Shown here piece by piece: positions 21,887-33,800 of a stretch of 64,000 bases of DNA. The notes under the pieces are model-generated. The model ran no database searches and had not been told where the DNA came from. It saw only the letters and a program-made list of their open reading frames with translations. The number at the start of each line of letters is the position of its first letter. Positions within the stretch are counted from its first letter, which is position 1. The stretch is from Ipomoea triloba (lineage: Eukaryota; Streptophyta; Magnoliopsida; Solanales; Convolvulaceae). The DNA lies in assembly GCF_003576645.1 (NCBI RefSeq), contig NC_044917.1, positions 18,729,212-18,793,211 of the forward strand. Reading direction: 5' to 3'. Both the position numbers and the translations under genes were made by a program.

Positions 21887-22860
21887 TTTAATACCACTTA
21901 TGCTATTAGCATATTTTTATTTTAGTTAAAAACTGATGTTAAAATAACCATCAAAAAATGATAATGTAAAGGGTAAAATTGGAAAAAAAAATGTAAATGA
22001 ACAACACAATATAAAAAACAAACACTTAATACAACTTATACTACCAATATAATTTTCATTCTAGTTAAGAACTAATATTACTGATTCTTAAATGTTAGGT
22101 AGTAATACTACAATTAACTTTGATAGTTAAAAATTATATTAATCATTTACTTATTTTAATTTTCGTGTTGGACATTAATTTAATTACGTAATAATCGCAT
22201 TATAACTAGTGTTGAAGTAAAAGTAAAAAAAAAAAAAACAAAAAAAAAAAACAAAACAAATGTGAAGAGGAAAATTAAAAAAAAAAAAGTAAATGAACAA
22301 TACAAATAATTGAAGCATGTGCTCCATCTTCATATGTATGTTTATATATATTATATGCTCAACACGTCCCCTCAGATGATCGGGTGGCGCGGAGATTCGT
22401 TCTGATACCAAACCATCTCAACTAAAAGCCTAAGTTTATAGTTGGACTGCACATGTATGTTTATATATATTATATGCTCAACACAAATAACATAAAGAAT
22501 AAACACTTAATATAAATTATACTATCAATATAATTTTTATTTTAGTTAAAGATTAACATTATTTGTTGTTATTAAATTTTAAATTTGAGATTCGATAGTG
22601 ATACTACAATTGAGTTTCATTTGGGAGAACAATGGTGATAAAATTGAAGCATTACTCTTCTAATGCACGCTAGCAGAGTAGCATCAAACGCTTATATATC
22701 CTCGAACATTAAATTGCTCAAATTGCAATCCATCCCAACAATCCGATAAAAAATAATTAGAGGATAAAATTGTCTTTAACTGTTTCAATCACTCTTTTAA
22801 TTTATCTTCACTTATGTGTTAACTTGTAAAACATGCAATTACACTCATGAACCATGTGAC
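21761..22860. other. AT-rich spacer with a TA tract and a duplicated segment
   Basis: A TA microsatellite lies at 21850-21883. TGTATGTTTATATATATTAT plus ATGCTCAACAC occurs at about 22333-22365 and again at about 22454-22485, so the ~120 bp between is a tandem duplication. Poly-A-rich stretches lie around 22225-22290. No gene seen. Confidence 0.5.
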
Positions 22861-23047
22861 ATCTCTTTTTTTTTCTTTTTCTCTTTTTTTGTGCGTCTGC
22901 CCCGCTCCATTCAAAAAAATAACTGACTCTTCTAAATCTGACTCCTCCTGCATAAGCTAAAAGAAACTCCAACAACTCATTTGGGGTCCTCTAAGACCAT
23001 TGTGCCACCACCCTTAGACTGACCAAGGTTAGCAAGGAAATCAGCAC

Positions 23048-23384
23048 TAATAGGGAATATACTCCGATTTTACCTCGATATACATCCACGCTCCCGTTTG
23101 TGTAGTCGGGTCGGGTCAAACAATTCGGGTCGAAGTCAAAGTCAACAAGTCAACATCTCGGCCTATATAAGGGCACTTGACCCTTTGGTAAAGGGACTTC
23201 TTCTCTTTTTGGCTCTCTCTCTCTCTCTCTAGGCATGACTCAAGAGACCTTTCTCTATTTTCCTCTACTTTGCCTCTAAACATTTAATAAAAGAATTTTT
23301 CTTAAGTCAATTTTCGGCTTCTTGATTGTTGAATTCTTCATTCATTATACACACTCAAAATACATTGAACAATTTGTTCTATCA
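23048..23384 (+). repeat. 5' LTR of the non-autonomous element
   Basis: It is 337 bp. The first bases are TAATAGGG, where the 3' LTR has TGATAGGG, so the TG end is mutated. CTATATAAGGGCACTTG near 23163 is a likely TATA box. It holds a TC microsatellite (23215-23230) absent from the other LTR. Confidence 0.8.
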
Positions 23385-23386
23385 AA

Positions 23387-23455
23387 TGGCGCTGTCTGTG
23401 GGGATCGAACACACGACCACGTGGCTAAGAGCCTTGCGCTCTACCAACTGAGCTA
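23387..23455 (-). pseudogene. tRNA-Lys(CTT)-like sequence at the primer binding site
   Basis: Two bases after the LTR, TGGCGCTGTCTGTGGGGATC starts the primer site, complementary to a tRNA 3' end. The match continues: on the minus strand, reading inward, there is TAGCTCAGTTGGTAGAGCGC (D arm), AAGGCTCTTAGCC (anticodon arm, anticodon CTT) and GTGTGTTCGATCCCCAC (T arm), then the CCA end. So about 69 of 76 tRNA bases are present. Only the 5' acceptor strand is lost. The anticodon stem has two mismatches (CAAGG against CCACG). A tRNA finder may call it a gene; its position says it is a copied primer. Confidence 0.8.
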
Positions 23456-23460
23456 AATAG

Positions 23461-23700
23461 GAGCAATCTCGGCATAATGTCCTACACAAGTAGGCAATTA
23501 AGCCCAGGAGCAATCTCGGCATAAAGCCCTACACAAGTAGGCAACTAAGCCCGGGAGCAATCTCGGCATAAAGTCCTACACAAGTAGGCAATTAAGCCCG
23601 GGAACAATCTCGACATAAAGCCCTACACAAGTAGGCAATTAAGCCCGGGAGCAATCTCGGCATAAAGCCCTACAAAGTAGGTAATCAAACCCGAAGAAGG
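23461..23700 (+). repeat. Five tandem 47-bp units
   Basis: The unit starts GAGCAATCTCGGCATAAAG and includes CTACACAAGTAGGCAATTA. The fifth copy is slightly diverged. The array begins directly after the tRNA-like sequence. Diverged relatives recur up to 24270. Confidence 0.9.
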
Positions 23701-25654
23701 ATCTCAGCATGAGCCCTACAGAGCAAGCAGCAACAAACGACCGGAAAGTCAAAAAAAACTATGGTTCCCGGACTAACAAGGGGAAGTTCCCTCCACCACA
23801 AACTCCATCAAGTGCTCGAGCCCACCTGTTCGAAGCTACGACCAAGTGAAGCAAAATTTTTAGAGCTTGTAAAATTACTAGTTTAATTTGCTTTGTAAAA
23901 TGTAACTCGATCATGTACATAGATTAGTCGTGTGCGAAGCCCGGTTAGGTTGATATTACTATCGCCGGCGTCTTAAGCCCGATTAGGTCGGCATTGCCAC
24001 CATCGGCATGATGAGCCCGAGACCATATCTCAGCATAATTTCTACCTATTAGGCAATTAAGTCCGATTAGGTCGGCATTACCACCACCAGCGTCTTAAGC
24101 CCGATTAGGTCGGTATTGCCACCATCGGCACGATGAGACCGAGACCATATCTCGGCATAAGTCGTACCTAGTACGCAATTAAGTCCGGTTAGGTCGGCAT
24201 TGCCACCATTGGCACGATGAGCCCGAGACCATATCTCGGCGTAAGCCCTACGTAGTAGGCAATTAAGTCCGTCAGGTCGGACTTCCCACCCCAGGCCGGT
24301 AAATCCAATCTCTTGATTGGTAAAAATTGATCACTTTGTCACGTTAAAAATCCGATCACTCGATCGGTAGCATTCAAACCCTCTATCGTGTTAGAGGTTT
24401 GATCTCTTAATCGGTAAGTTTAAACCTCATGAATACCCAAAGTCCTACAAGGTAGGCAAATCAGCCACCGATACTCTAAGTATGGTTCGGCTCATCGGCA
24501 CTGCGAACCCGACCAGGTCACTTCTCGTCCACAATTAAAATTAAAAACGAACTCGGGAGACTATTGTATCTACTACCTTGTGCTGACGCTTTTCGCATCA
24601 TAGGGAGTGGGGGCTACTGATTGGATCGTAGGGCAACTACCTCTACCTATGGAGCTCACTAGAACATATTATAGGGAAACTCCCTCGACCTACGGAGCTC
24701 ATCAAAGCAATTCCCGATTGTAATGCACTTTCCAAGCATAATGACCTTCCCGATCTTATTAGACTTTCCCGGTGTCATCAGACTTTCAGGTTTCCTAGCG
24801 TCCCTCCACTCGGAACTTTCGGTTCGTAAACCAAGCGCCAAAAGGGAGAAATCTCCCCGTTCAAATGATTTCAGTTTTCAAAAACCCATCATAATGATTA
24901 ACGAGGTAATCAAAACTAACCAAACGTGATCGGCCAAGAGCCCAAGAACGATCTTGGTTTGATAAAGTTTGACCAGGGTCAAACTAGTTGCGACCGGTTA
25001 GCCCGAGTAAAGGGCATTGAGAAAAGCGTACCCACCTATGATCGATAAGATCAATAGAGGCCCTCGGGCCATGAATAAATTCAATCTCTTGATTGGTAAG
25101 ACTTGATCGCTAGACCTCATTTAAAAATCCAATCTCCCGATTGGTGAAACCCGACCCCTAGATCGGTAAAAATTTGATCTCTTAATCATGTTAGAGACTC
25201 AATCCCTAAATCGCAATTAAATTTGACCTCCTGGTCATAACTAATAAACCGGTCATTAGATCGGTAAAATTCGACCTCTCAAATCGCAAATCCGATTCCT
25301 AGATCGGTAGAGTTCAAACGACCCCTGTAGTCCAAAATACTATGCTTAAGGTTGTGCTCTTTTTTCCTTAGCTAAAAAATTTCCCCCATTGGGTTTTTTC
25401 TTAGTCTAAGGTTTTTAATGAGGCAACCAGCGTAAGTCACAAACAATACGGTTGGTTTTCCAGCCCGAACTCTTACTCATTGACGCTTAAGGTTGTGCTC
25501 TTTTTTCATTGGCTAAGATTTTTTTCAATTGAGTTTTTCTTAGTATAAGGTTTTTAACGAGGCAACCGGCGTAAGTCACGGACGGTGTAGTTAGTTTTTC
25601 AGCCCGCACCCTTCCTCATTGGCTCTACGTCAAGGCACGGACTAGGGGGTTACT

Positions 25655-25932
25655 TGATAGGGAATATACTCCGATTTTACCTCCCTATACATCCACGCTC
25701 CCGTTTGTGTAGTCGGGTCGGGTCAAACAGTTTGGGTCAAAGTCAAAGTCAACAAGTCAACATCAAGGCCTATATAAGGGCACTTGACTCAAGAGACCTT
25801 TCTCTATTTTCCTCTACTCTGCCTCTAAACATTTAATAAAAGAGTTTTTCTTAAGCCAATTTCCGGCTTCTTGATCGTTGAATTCTTCATTCATTATACA
25901 CACTTAAAATACATTAACAATTTGTTCTATCA
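25655..25932 (+). repeat. 3' LTR of the non-autonomous element
   Basis: 278 bp, TG...CA, matching the 5' LTR except for a ~60-bp deletion around the TC tract. Confidence 0.85.
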
Positions 25933-26310
25933 AGCACGTCTATTACCTTCCCTAAGCACATGCTTGAAAACCACGCCTTCAAATCCCGAAGCAAAGAACT
26001 TACAATCCGAAATGAGAGTAATGACAAAATCGCTAGTGCTAGAACCCTCACTCATCACTTTAACCCCTGCTTCCGAGTCAATCTCCACCACCAACCTGCG
26101 GAAACCCTTCTCCCTATCAAGTAGTAGACCCTCCATTAGGTCTCACAACTCAGCAAGGAAGCTATCCGTAACTACAATGTTAACCACAAACCCCGTAATC
26201 CAAGACCCTTAAAAATATCAAAACAGACCACCCGCGCTAGCTACTTTTATCGTGGTTTTTCTAGACCTATCCGTATTAAGCTTCAGCCACCCTTTATTAG
26301 GGGGAATCTG

Positions 26311-26956
26311 ACATCTCTATATCATCTAAAAACAACATCAAGAATTTATGTGCAATTGCCAACACGGGCATCTAAATTTGATAAATTGTGGGCAAGTATT
26401 TATGTGCAATTAAAAAATACGAGTCAGACAACGAATTGTTATGACTAATAAATTGCCCATTAATTGTTATGATTGCATTATTTTTGTTTATATAATTTGC
26501 AAGGTATAGTAGTATAATTGTATTTTTGTTAAGTTAAGAGGACTAATTTTGCCGCAGGTAATTAATTGATGGTGTATTAATTCTTACACTTCATAATTAT
26601 GACAACAAAGTAATGATATGACTCTATGTCTATATTCCTTCCTACATTCTCATGTGGTTTAGGCCAAATTATTAAACTATATATGGTACACAATGGCATG
26701 CTTCAACAACGTTTAGGATCACGCAATTATGTCCATATTATTGTACAATTATTGTTGGGTATTGAACCCAGAATGTTTAAGATTAGATATTTGATAAGCA
26801 CTTATAAAGGCATTTGGTTGGAAGGAAGGAATTATGAGAGAAAAAGAATTGTAATATAATTCTGTGGGAAAAAGAATAAAATAGAAATTCAAATTACATT
26901 GTATGGTAGGCAGGAATATAATTCCTGAGAATTGAAAAGAAAAGACTAAAATACAT
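26311..26956. other. Spacer without recognised features
   Basis: AT-rich sequence with no supported frame. GCATTTGGTTGGAAGG near 26810 resembles the edge of TTTGGTTGG-type MITEs, but no partner end was found. Confidence 0.3.
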
Positions 26957-27442
26957 GTTGGTTTTCACGGCTGCAAGACAACCGATCGGCTAGCCAACAC
27001 TACCTAAAAACTTAAGGATAACAAGGTTTTAAAACAAGAATATTCGGACAAAAGTGATTATGCTTGCGTTAAACTCAGAACCCTTTACAATATGACCCTA
27101 GGGGATATTTATACAAGAATAATAAGCCTTGGAAAGGAAACAAGAAAGAAACTTAACAAATTTAACTTTTAGGAAGCTACTTAAACTGCCAAGCCGCCGT
27201 AAATACTTGTCAAATCTGAATTAGAAAAGATTCCTCGTAGATCCGCCATAATTGCTCGATTCTCTGCTACCGCAGCCTCTGAAGGCGCACCCAGTCGAGC
27301 ACCGAGTCCCGGCTACCTGCATCAGTTGGGCTACTCAGGACCTCTTGCCCAGCCCGCGAGCTGGAAAAGTCTAGCCGGTCGATGGGATCCAGATACCGGG
27401 GCCCTTCAAGTCGGGTACCACAGTCAGGGGGTATCCATCAAC
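26957..27442 (-). repeat. Probable LTR or LTR fragment
   Basis: On the minus strand it starts TGATGGATACCCCCTGACTG and ends AAAACCAACA. Both strands therefore read TG...CA, and it has TATAAATATCCCC in the second half, at a place that fits a promoter. No clean target duplication or internal region was found, so this is either a solo LTR or a truncated one. Confidence 0.45.
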
Positions 27443-27478
27443 AATAACAATAACAATAACAATAACAATAACAATAAC

Positions 27479-27510
<32 letters not shown>

Positions 27511-27513
27511 TAA
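27440..27513. repeat. AAC then AAT/ATT microsatellite
   Basis: About 9 AACAAT units are followed by AAT repeats and then ATT repeats, which are partly self-complementary. It sits at the border of two LTRs. Confidence 0.9.
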
Positions 27514-28504
27514 TTGACAGGATAATTGGATATGTACCCGATGCAAAACTACCCAAAGAAGGCCAACGGTCACGTAACAGAAACATTTACTCCAGCACAG
27601 ACCTATTCAAGAGGAGATGAATAACATACTTAATGTAGACCCGACTCCCAATTACTATAGACCGTTACTCGAGAAGAAAAAAACGTTGGACTCACTAGTA
27701 TAAATAGGAGACCTTTCATTAGACAAAGGCATGTTGAATACATTGTACTGAAATTCTAAGACATTGAATCTCGGTTACTTTCTATAATTATTCAGGTAAC
27801 TATATTACCGTCAATGGTACTTTCATTGAGAGTTGAGATCAAATCTCAAGCAAGCTACGCATCTAGGCTAATTATTGTCATATAAAATGATTCGTTCAGG
27901 ATTCAGTGGTTTCCACGGTTCCTACCACTTAAACCGTAACGGCAACACCTCGAGTGATCTTCGAGACTAACTCAATAGCAACCACGAAGAAGACCTTCGC
28001 AACCAGCTCAATAACAACTGAGACGGAGGCCCCGATGCATTGGTCCATGCCGTGGACCTCTAGGCGACCGCCCGCCCAAGTTATACAACAAGCAGCAGTG
28101 ACACTAGCCCAACTGGTGGTAGCGATGCAAGGCCAGGTGCCCCCATAGCCCCCCCAAGAAGTTGAGGTGGAGTCCCCACTAAGAGAGAAAACCCAACAAC
28201 GAGGTGTAACTCGTGCAACCAGGGACCCAAAGCATCACACCAGGGTAAGAGAGATGAGGGGTCAGAGGAAAGTGCTCAAGGAAGTGGCCCGATCGTGCAG
28301 CGACCAGCTGTTTTCAGATCTGTCTTGGAGCGGTTAGGGAAGAGGGGGTCCGTGCGACAAAGGTTAGGACCACAATTAAGGACTGAGGAATCCTCCACCA
28401 AAGGACCACATCAGAACGGAAGCAAGGCGGAGGTGGTCGAGAGGTTGCAAAAAAAAAGATAGAGGAATTAGAAAAGAACATGGAGGCGAGAGAGCAGTCC
28501 TAGA

Positions 28505-30168
28505 GACTGAGGTGATGATGGTTGCTCCATTTACCCCAAGTATAATGGACGCGCTTTTCCCAAATGATTATATGTTACCCGCCATCAAAGCATACACCAA
28601 GACCTCTAACCCGCGTGTCCATATGACAAGATATAAGGCAACCATAGTAATGATTGTTGCGGGTAATGCCATCATGTGTAGGGCATTCTTGTTCACTTTG
28701 GATAGGGCCGCCCAAGACTAATTGAATAGATCCCAGATGGATCAATTCAAAATTTTGCAGAACTATCCAAAAGCTTCTTGACTTACTTCTCCAACAATAT
28801 ACAGTGCAAGAAGCCTTTCTCTCACCACTACATGGTGAGGCAAGACAAAGGGGAGAGCCTAAGAGATTTCATGAACAAATGGAAGAATGAGGTTAATAAC
28901 ATGTACAACTTCGACTCCAAAGCGGCGATCCCAATATTCATCCAAACACTTAGATCGGGAGACTTCCACAGACAGTTGAACACCCATTATCCTCGTTTTT
29001 ATCAAGATCTAATGAGGACGGCCAACTGTTATGCGGAGGTAGAGGAGGCTGATAGAAAGAAGAAAGACGAAGAGGAGGGTAAAAGGGGCAGAAGGCCCAA
29101 GAGAGTTGGTCTGGCCTGTTAAGAACACTTTGTATTAGATTTTGATGATACCAAAAACTAGGGATTTAAACCCCCGATCTTTTGTTATCATAGACTTAGA
29201 CTATTCTGCTCAACATTCAAATTAATCCAAATGGTATCTCAAATAGTTAAACTGTACACATCCGAACGGAGACTCGAGAGGCCAGTCGCAACAATGATTC
29301 GAAGAGTAACTCGAGTTGTTAACTCTCAAATGGTTCCAGAATGAAGACTGAAGATTAGAAGAGTGGAAGATATCAAGACCGAAAAGCTACAAAGACCGAG
29401 AGGTGGAAGGGTTTACCTTTCGAAGTGTTGCAAGACCGAATGGTAAAGTTAACCATTCGTAATCGAAGGGTTGCAAAGGTCAAAGATAGGAAGGACCTAC
29501 CTTTCGAGGAGTTAAGGGATGAGTGATAATGTCAACCATTCGTATCCGAGAAGACCTATGGCACGAGGAGCTAACCTAGTTAACCACTTGATAAGATTGC
29601 TCGAGATATTCTCTGAGCTGTACATTCCAAAACCTTAGAAATTAAAGTTTGCATATATATGTCCAATGCAAAGTGAGTCCTAGGAACATATCCCAAAGGT
29701 TGGTTTTCCATTAAATTTCCTTACCTTTTGTGCAGAACAAAAGCAATGTTCAACGCAATTTAAGGTACGAACAACTGGAAATCTGACACACTCACCTACC
29801 CTTCGAATTACCCGCCGATCTCTACCCACTAATCCGTATATATTTGAAATTGGGTCTCCCTCCAACGAAATTATTTTAGCATGCCTATAAATACCCTCTT
29901 CTAAGTTAGAAGAAGGTGCTAGTCATTTGAAAAATCTAAGTATTAACAAGCTTTCAAGCATTCGTTGTTTGCGACCAGTAACAAGAGAAAGAAAGACCAA
30001 GAGCTTAATAGTACACATCCAGTTTCGAGAGTCTTGAGTTGCTTCAACTTCAAAGGTCCAGATTCAAAGAAGCTAAGATTTTCTAGTTGGAGAAGAAGAA
30101 TCTTATTTCTTCAACCTTTGTATCTCTACTCAGTAGAAGTAGATAGAGGCGGAGAAAACTCTGCAGGA

Positions 30169-30212
<44 letters not shown>

Positions 30213-30344
30213 AGATGTAAACTTCATTGATGGCTCTGTGTTCAAAGAGTGAAGTTTGGTAGTGTATTATACTGAAGATAGCGCAATCCCCTCACGTGTT
30301 GTGAAGAAGAGTGGAGTAGGCTTCGTTAACAGCCGAACCACTAT

Positions 30345-30403
<59 letters not shown>

Positions 30404-30820
30404 TATTTTTGCATACTACATAAAAGAACAAAACTTGATTTTTATCCAGCAAACCTAACATGCAAAGAAACCTTTAAAAGGGTTAACAATATTTTATGTT
30501 GCGCATCTAAAACTCTAATCGAGTAGTTAAGATTACCCCTCGGGTATCCTTAGCCATTTGTTGAGAATTTGTAAAAACCCTACAAATCTATTTAACCCCC
30601 CTCTAGTCTCATACTTAACCACACCAAGACGAACACGGCCAACCAAGCACCACACCCAAACCAACCATCAGCGAAGAAGGGCAGAGATCATGAGCGACAT
30701 TGCCTTATCCCGCTACGTCACTTGACCCCGCTTATCCATCCCATTAGCGTGATCCTGGATCAAGCCAAGAAGATTGGGATAGTACAATTCCCACCAGAGT
30801 GCATGAAGGTTTCCCCAAAT
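28505..30820 (+). pseudogene. Tat gag, interrupted by a solo LTR
   Basis: First open part: APFTPSIMDALFPNDYMLPA, then a GNAIMCRAFLFTLDRAAQD block. After a stop comes the capsid C-terminal part 28778-29116 (QDKGESLRDFMNKWKNEVN, then FIQTLRSGDFHRQL, then YAEVEEADRKKKDEEE). When the solo LTR and one TGGCC-type duplication are skipped, the same frame continues through KKGRDHERHC and TPLIHPISVILDQAKKIGI to about 30820. This is the Retrotrans_gag region of a Tat element. Only one stop and one shift are visible before the insertion. Confidence 0.75.
29117..30635 (+). mobile_element. Sirevirus-type solo LTR (1.5 kb)
   Basis: It starts TGTTAAGAACACTTTG with TTTTGATGATACCAAA shortly after, a typical Sirevirus (Copia) LTR start. 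It ends GACGAACA. Flanking pentamers TGGCC and CGGCC are a near-perfect target duplication inside the Tat gag. A TATA-like GCCTATAAATACCC is near 29882. It contains a ~37-nt poly-A (30171-30209) and a long TC microsatellite (30349-30400). Confidence 0.75.
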
Positions 30821-30830
30821 GTAAACCAAA

Positions 30831-33800
30831 CCAAATTAAGTTCGCTAAGGGATCTAAGAGCACAAATATGACCGGGCAAATTAAGTTAATCCAGAAATTA
30901 TTTAGGCTCAAAGTAAACTTAGATGAACACTTAGAATCTTTGTGTTATCAGTTTGGAAGAACATTAAATAGAAGACAGCACGAGACATCAGTCTATATGG
31001 CAGAAGAATAAGAGCTTGCGAGACATCAAAAGGCCTGCGAGACATTGAAAGTTGCACGAGAGGCCGGATACGTGCGAGAGGTCGAAGACATGCAAGACAT
31101 CGAGTAATGTGCGAGACATCGACAGTTGTGCGAGAGGTAAGATAACGCGCGAGACATCGACTTGATGATATAAATCAAGTTTGGAGAAGAAGAATATCAT
31201 GGAGATTAAAATATGAGAAGGCATTGAGAAGAAGAAGAATATCAGAACATGGAAATTAAAATACCATGTTCAAAATGTCTCAAAGTGGAAGTCAACGTTT
31301 GATTCCCATATCAAATGGTCAAAAAGGGTTTGTGACCAGCAAAGTGGCCTATAACAAGGAAGCATGGGAATATTCTAATAGAGCATTACCAAAAGGAAAA
31401 TAGTGGGTAATGTATTCAAGACAATGGAACAAGGAATGTCCGCTAGAAGACAAAGTGGCTCAAGTTACAAAGCCACCACTCCATGAAACATGATGCACAA
31501 GCACAAGTCCCATGATCAGCATGGGATCAAGATTTCAAACAGAATAATTCTCCCTCCAACAGAATTATTACATTCTCTCTATAAAAGGCACGAGAACACT
31601 TGAAGACAAGGGCGAAGAGAACAATTATCAGAAGAACACTGAACAGAAACGAGTTGTGCATACTAAACGTGCGAGAAAAACACATATAGTGTTTTAAGAG
31701 AGATCAAAGCTTAAAGTCATATCTATCCAGAAGATGATCAAAGCTAAACTATCAAAGTTCACTCAGAGGATAAGCCACTGATCAGATTGGATATTGTAGA
31801 TCAATCGTGATCAAACCAACACCCTACTTTGGAGAAAGTAGGAAGAGGTGGAGTAGTTGGAGGCTGTCTTGTGAAAAACCTAGGAGAGGCGGAGTAACAT
31901 GACGCGTGCAAAAAACCTGAGGCTTGAGGCTGGCTTGGTGATAAAAGCTCAAGTGTTCGTTATTGTACTAAAGGGAAGTTAGTGCAATCCTTCTAAGGAG
32001 TTTCTAGAAGAAGAGTGGAAGTAGGCACAGTTGGTCGAACCACTTAAAATCTCTCTTGCATTTAATTACTACTTTTACTTCTCACAGTTTATCTACTAAC
32101 CTCTCGCATCGCATAGAATTGTTTAAGCACCTCTCACAAGATCAAACTCGTGCTAATTATAAAGGGATAACATTTTCGCTGCGCACTAAACTTTTTCTAC
32201 AACTTGTAAGAAGCTGGACTTAAACTTCCTAAGTTCACTACCCACGAGAGGTTGATAAAGATTTGAAAAAATCTATACAAGTTTATTCACCCCCCCACCC
32301 CTCTAGACTTGTACCCAATCCCCCTGGGACTAACAATTAGTATTAGAGCAAGTTCTTTGATCGATACAAACCTTTGTTTGTATTGCATAGAGATCTGTTT
32401 TGAAAAGCTTAAATCCTTTTTCAAGCACGAGATTATTTTAATATGGACAACATGTTATCCAGGCATCTTCTTTTTTTATCTTAGCAGGTTTGACGACTGG
32501 AAAACTCGCATGCATGCATACCCATCAGCTCTTCACGATGAAATGGCCGAGGTACTAGAATCTGGACCAGTCAAGATTGTGATGGTCAACACAACTGCTA
32601 AGCAAACCGCCACCACACCAAAATACATTCCAAAACCTAAGGAGGAGTGGTGTAGCAATGACAGAAAAAGAAACAACCTTGACAACATTGCCAAGGATAT
32701 ATTATTCAGAGTAATTGATGAGACCATCTTCCCACGTATAAGAAAATGCAAAACAACCAAACAGGGAATCACTAACACTCAATCCAAATTGATAGAGGAA
32801 ACCAGCAGACTAATGGCTGAAAGAGATATGCTTAAGAATGTATTGTAAGAGAATTCGGAGCTAACTCTCAAAGTAAGCGAGTTAGAAGCTGAGTTAATCC
32901 TACTAAAGGAAGAGTGTAAATCTAAAGAGACTAGGGAATACAATCTACGAGAGCTCTATTTACAAATTCTTCCAAAATAATGGAGAAAACGGTAGACGGT
33001 CAAAGATCTACAAGTGATAAAACCGAATTAGGTTTTGATCAAAACAGTCTTTTGAAAAATAAAGTGACCACGAACATGGATCCTTCAACCAATGGAGGTT
33101 TAAAATCTATGTCTACAAAGGGTCAGAATAGGCCACAAGAAAAGACCAGAGTAGCTATTCATAAACCCAATAGAACGTATAGAAAAGCTAAGAGAGGTGG
33201 CTGGTTAAACTGTATCGAGAGGTCATCAGGACACCTCTCGCAAAGCTACCTCGCGCACAAGAAAAGCTACAATTGACATGGTGCAGCGTATGGTAAATGC
33301 TAAAGGTCAAGTAATTACAAGGTTAAGAACTCATGGATGGTAGATGGGAGAAATCATCCATCCGATGAGGACTAGTCAGTTGATTTTGAACCTTGGAAAA
33401 GACCCAGGTTTCAAAGATATCACACGGCCAAGCAAAGATCAGCAGGCATGGTGCGTAAGTTTGTTCAAAGGCTCAACCCAAACTAATTTATACACCAAGA
33501 AGGCCTAAAAGCTTTAATTGCATTCCTTATGATTATAGATCTTATAATGGCTACATTGCACCTAAGCCTAGGATAATAGGTCCTAAGTACAAATGGATTC
33601 CTAAATTAACTAACCACCCAGGACCCAAAGGTTGGGTACCTAAACTTGCTTGATCTTATTTCAGGACACCAAGGACACATGGTTCATTGACAGTGGATGT
33701 TTCAGACACATGACTAGAAACCTAACACATTTGGTGAACATCTAACCTATTGAAGGTCTCATGGTGACATTTGGCGGCAACAAGAGGAAAGGACGCACAA

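Larger units (their letters stand above)
23048..25932 (+). mobile_element. Non-autonomous LTR retrotransposon without genes
   Basis: Two LTRs (23048-23384 and 25655-25932) enclose 2.27 kb with no retrotransposon protein. A perfect 5-bp duplication AGCAC flanks it (23043-23047 and 25933-25937). The polypurine tract GGACTAGGGGGTTACT precedes the 3' LTR. The LTR start TGATAGGGAATATAC and this tract closely resemble those of the Tat element (TGATGGGGAATATCC, GGGGGGCTACT), so mobilisation by Tat proteins is a fair inference. The interior holds a tRNA-derived stretch, a 47-bp array, a second ~100-bp array near 23940-24300, and a ~140-bp tandem duplication at 25345-25620. Confidence 0.8.
22885..26310 (-). 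pseudogene. LINE-type RNase H fragment, split by an LTR element
   Basis: Minus strand, 26310 down to 25933: KGWLKLNTDRS, then a LLLDREKGFRRLVVEIDSEA block, then VVFKHVLREGNRR. The frame resumes beyond the insertion at 23047: ADFLANLGQSKGGG, then a stop and a shift, then ELLEFLLAYA. These are the landmarks of the plant RNase H (RVT_3) domain at the C-terminus of LINE ORF2 and of related single-domain proteins. The insertion 23048-25932 falls between LREGNRR and ADFLANLG and duplicated AGCAC. Stops show it was already or is now non-functional. Confidence 0.75.
27515..30830 (+). mobile_element. Truncated Tat-type Gypsy element (5' LTR and gag)
   Basis: A probable 5' LTR (27515-27813, TGACAGG...CCGTCA, with GTATAAATAGGAG near 27699) is followed by TGGTACTTTCATTGAGAG as primer site, then a gag pseudogene. 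Nothing of pol or the 3' LTR is present. The sequence changes near 30830 to a Sirevirus LTR. A Sirevirus solo LTR is inserted at 29117-30635. Confidence 0.65.

Noticed and set aside
23387..23455. Functional tRNA-Lys gene
   Set aside because: The 5' acceptor strand is missing, the anticodon stem has mismatches, and it sits exactly at a retrotransposon primer site.
23461..24300. CRISPR-like array
   Set aside because: Units are contiguous tandem repeats without unique spacers, inside a plant LTR element.
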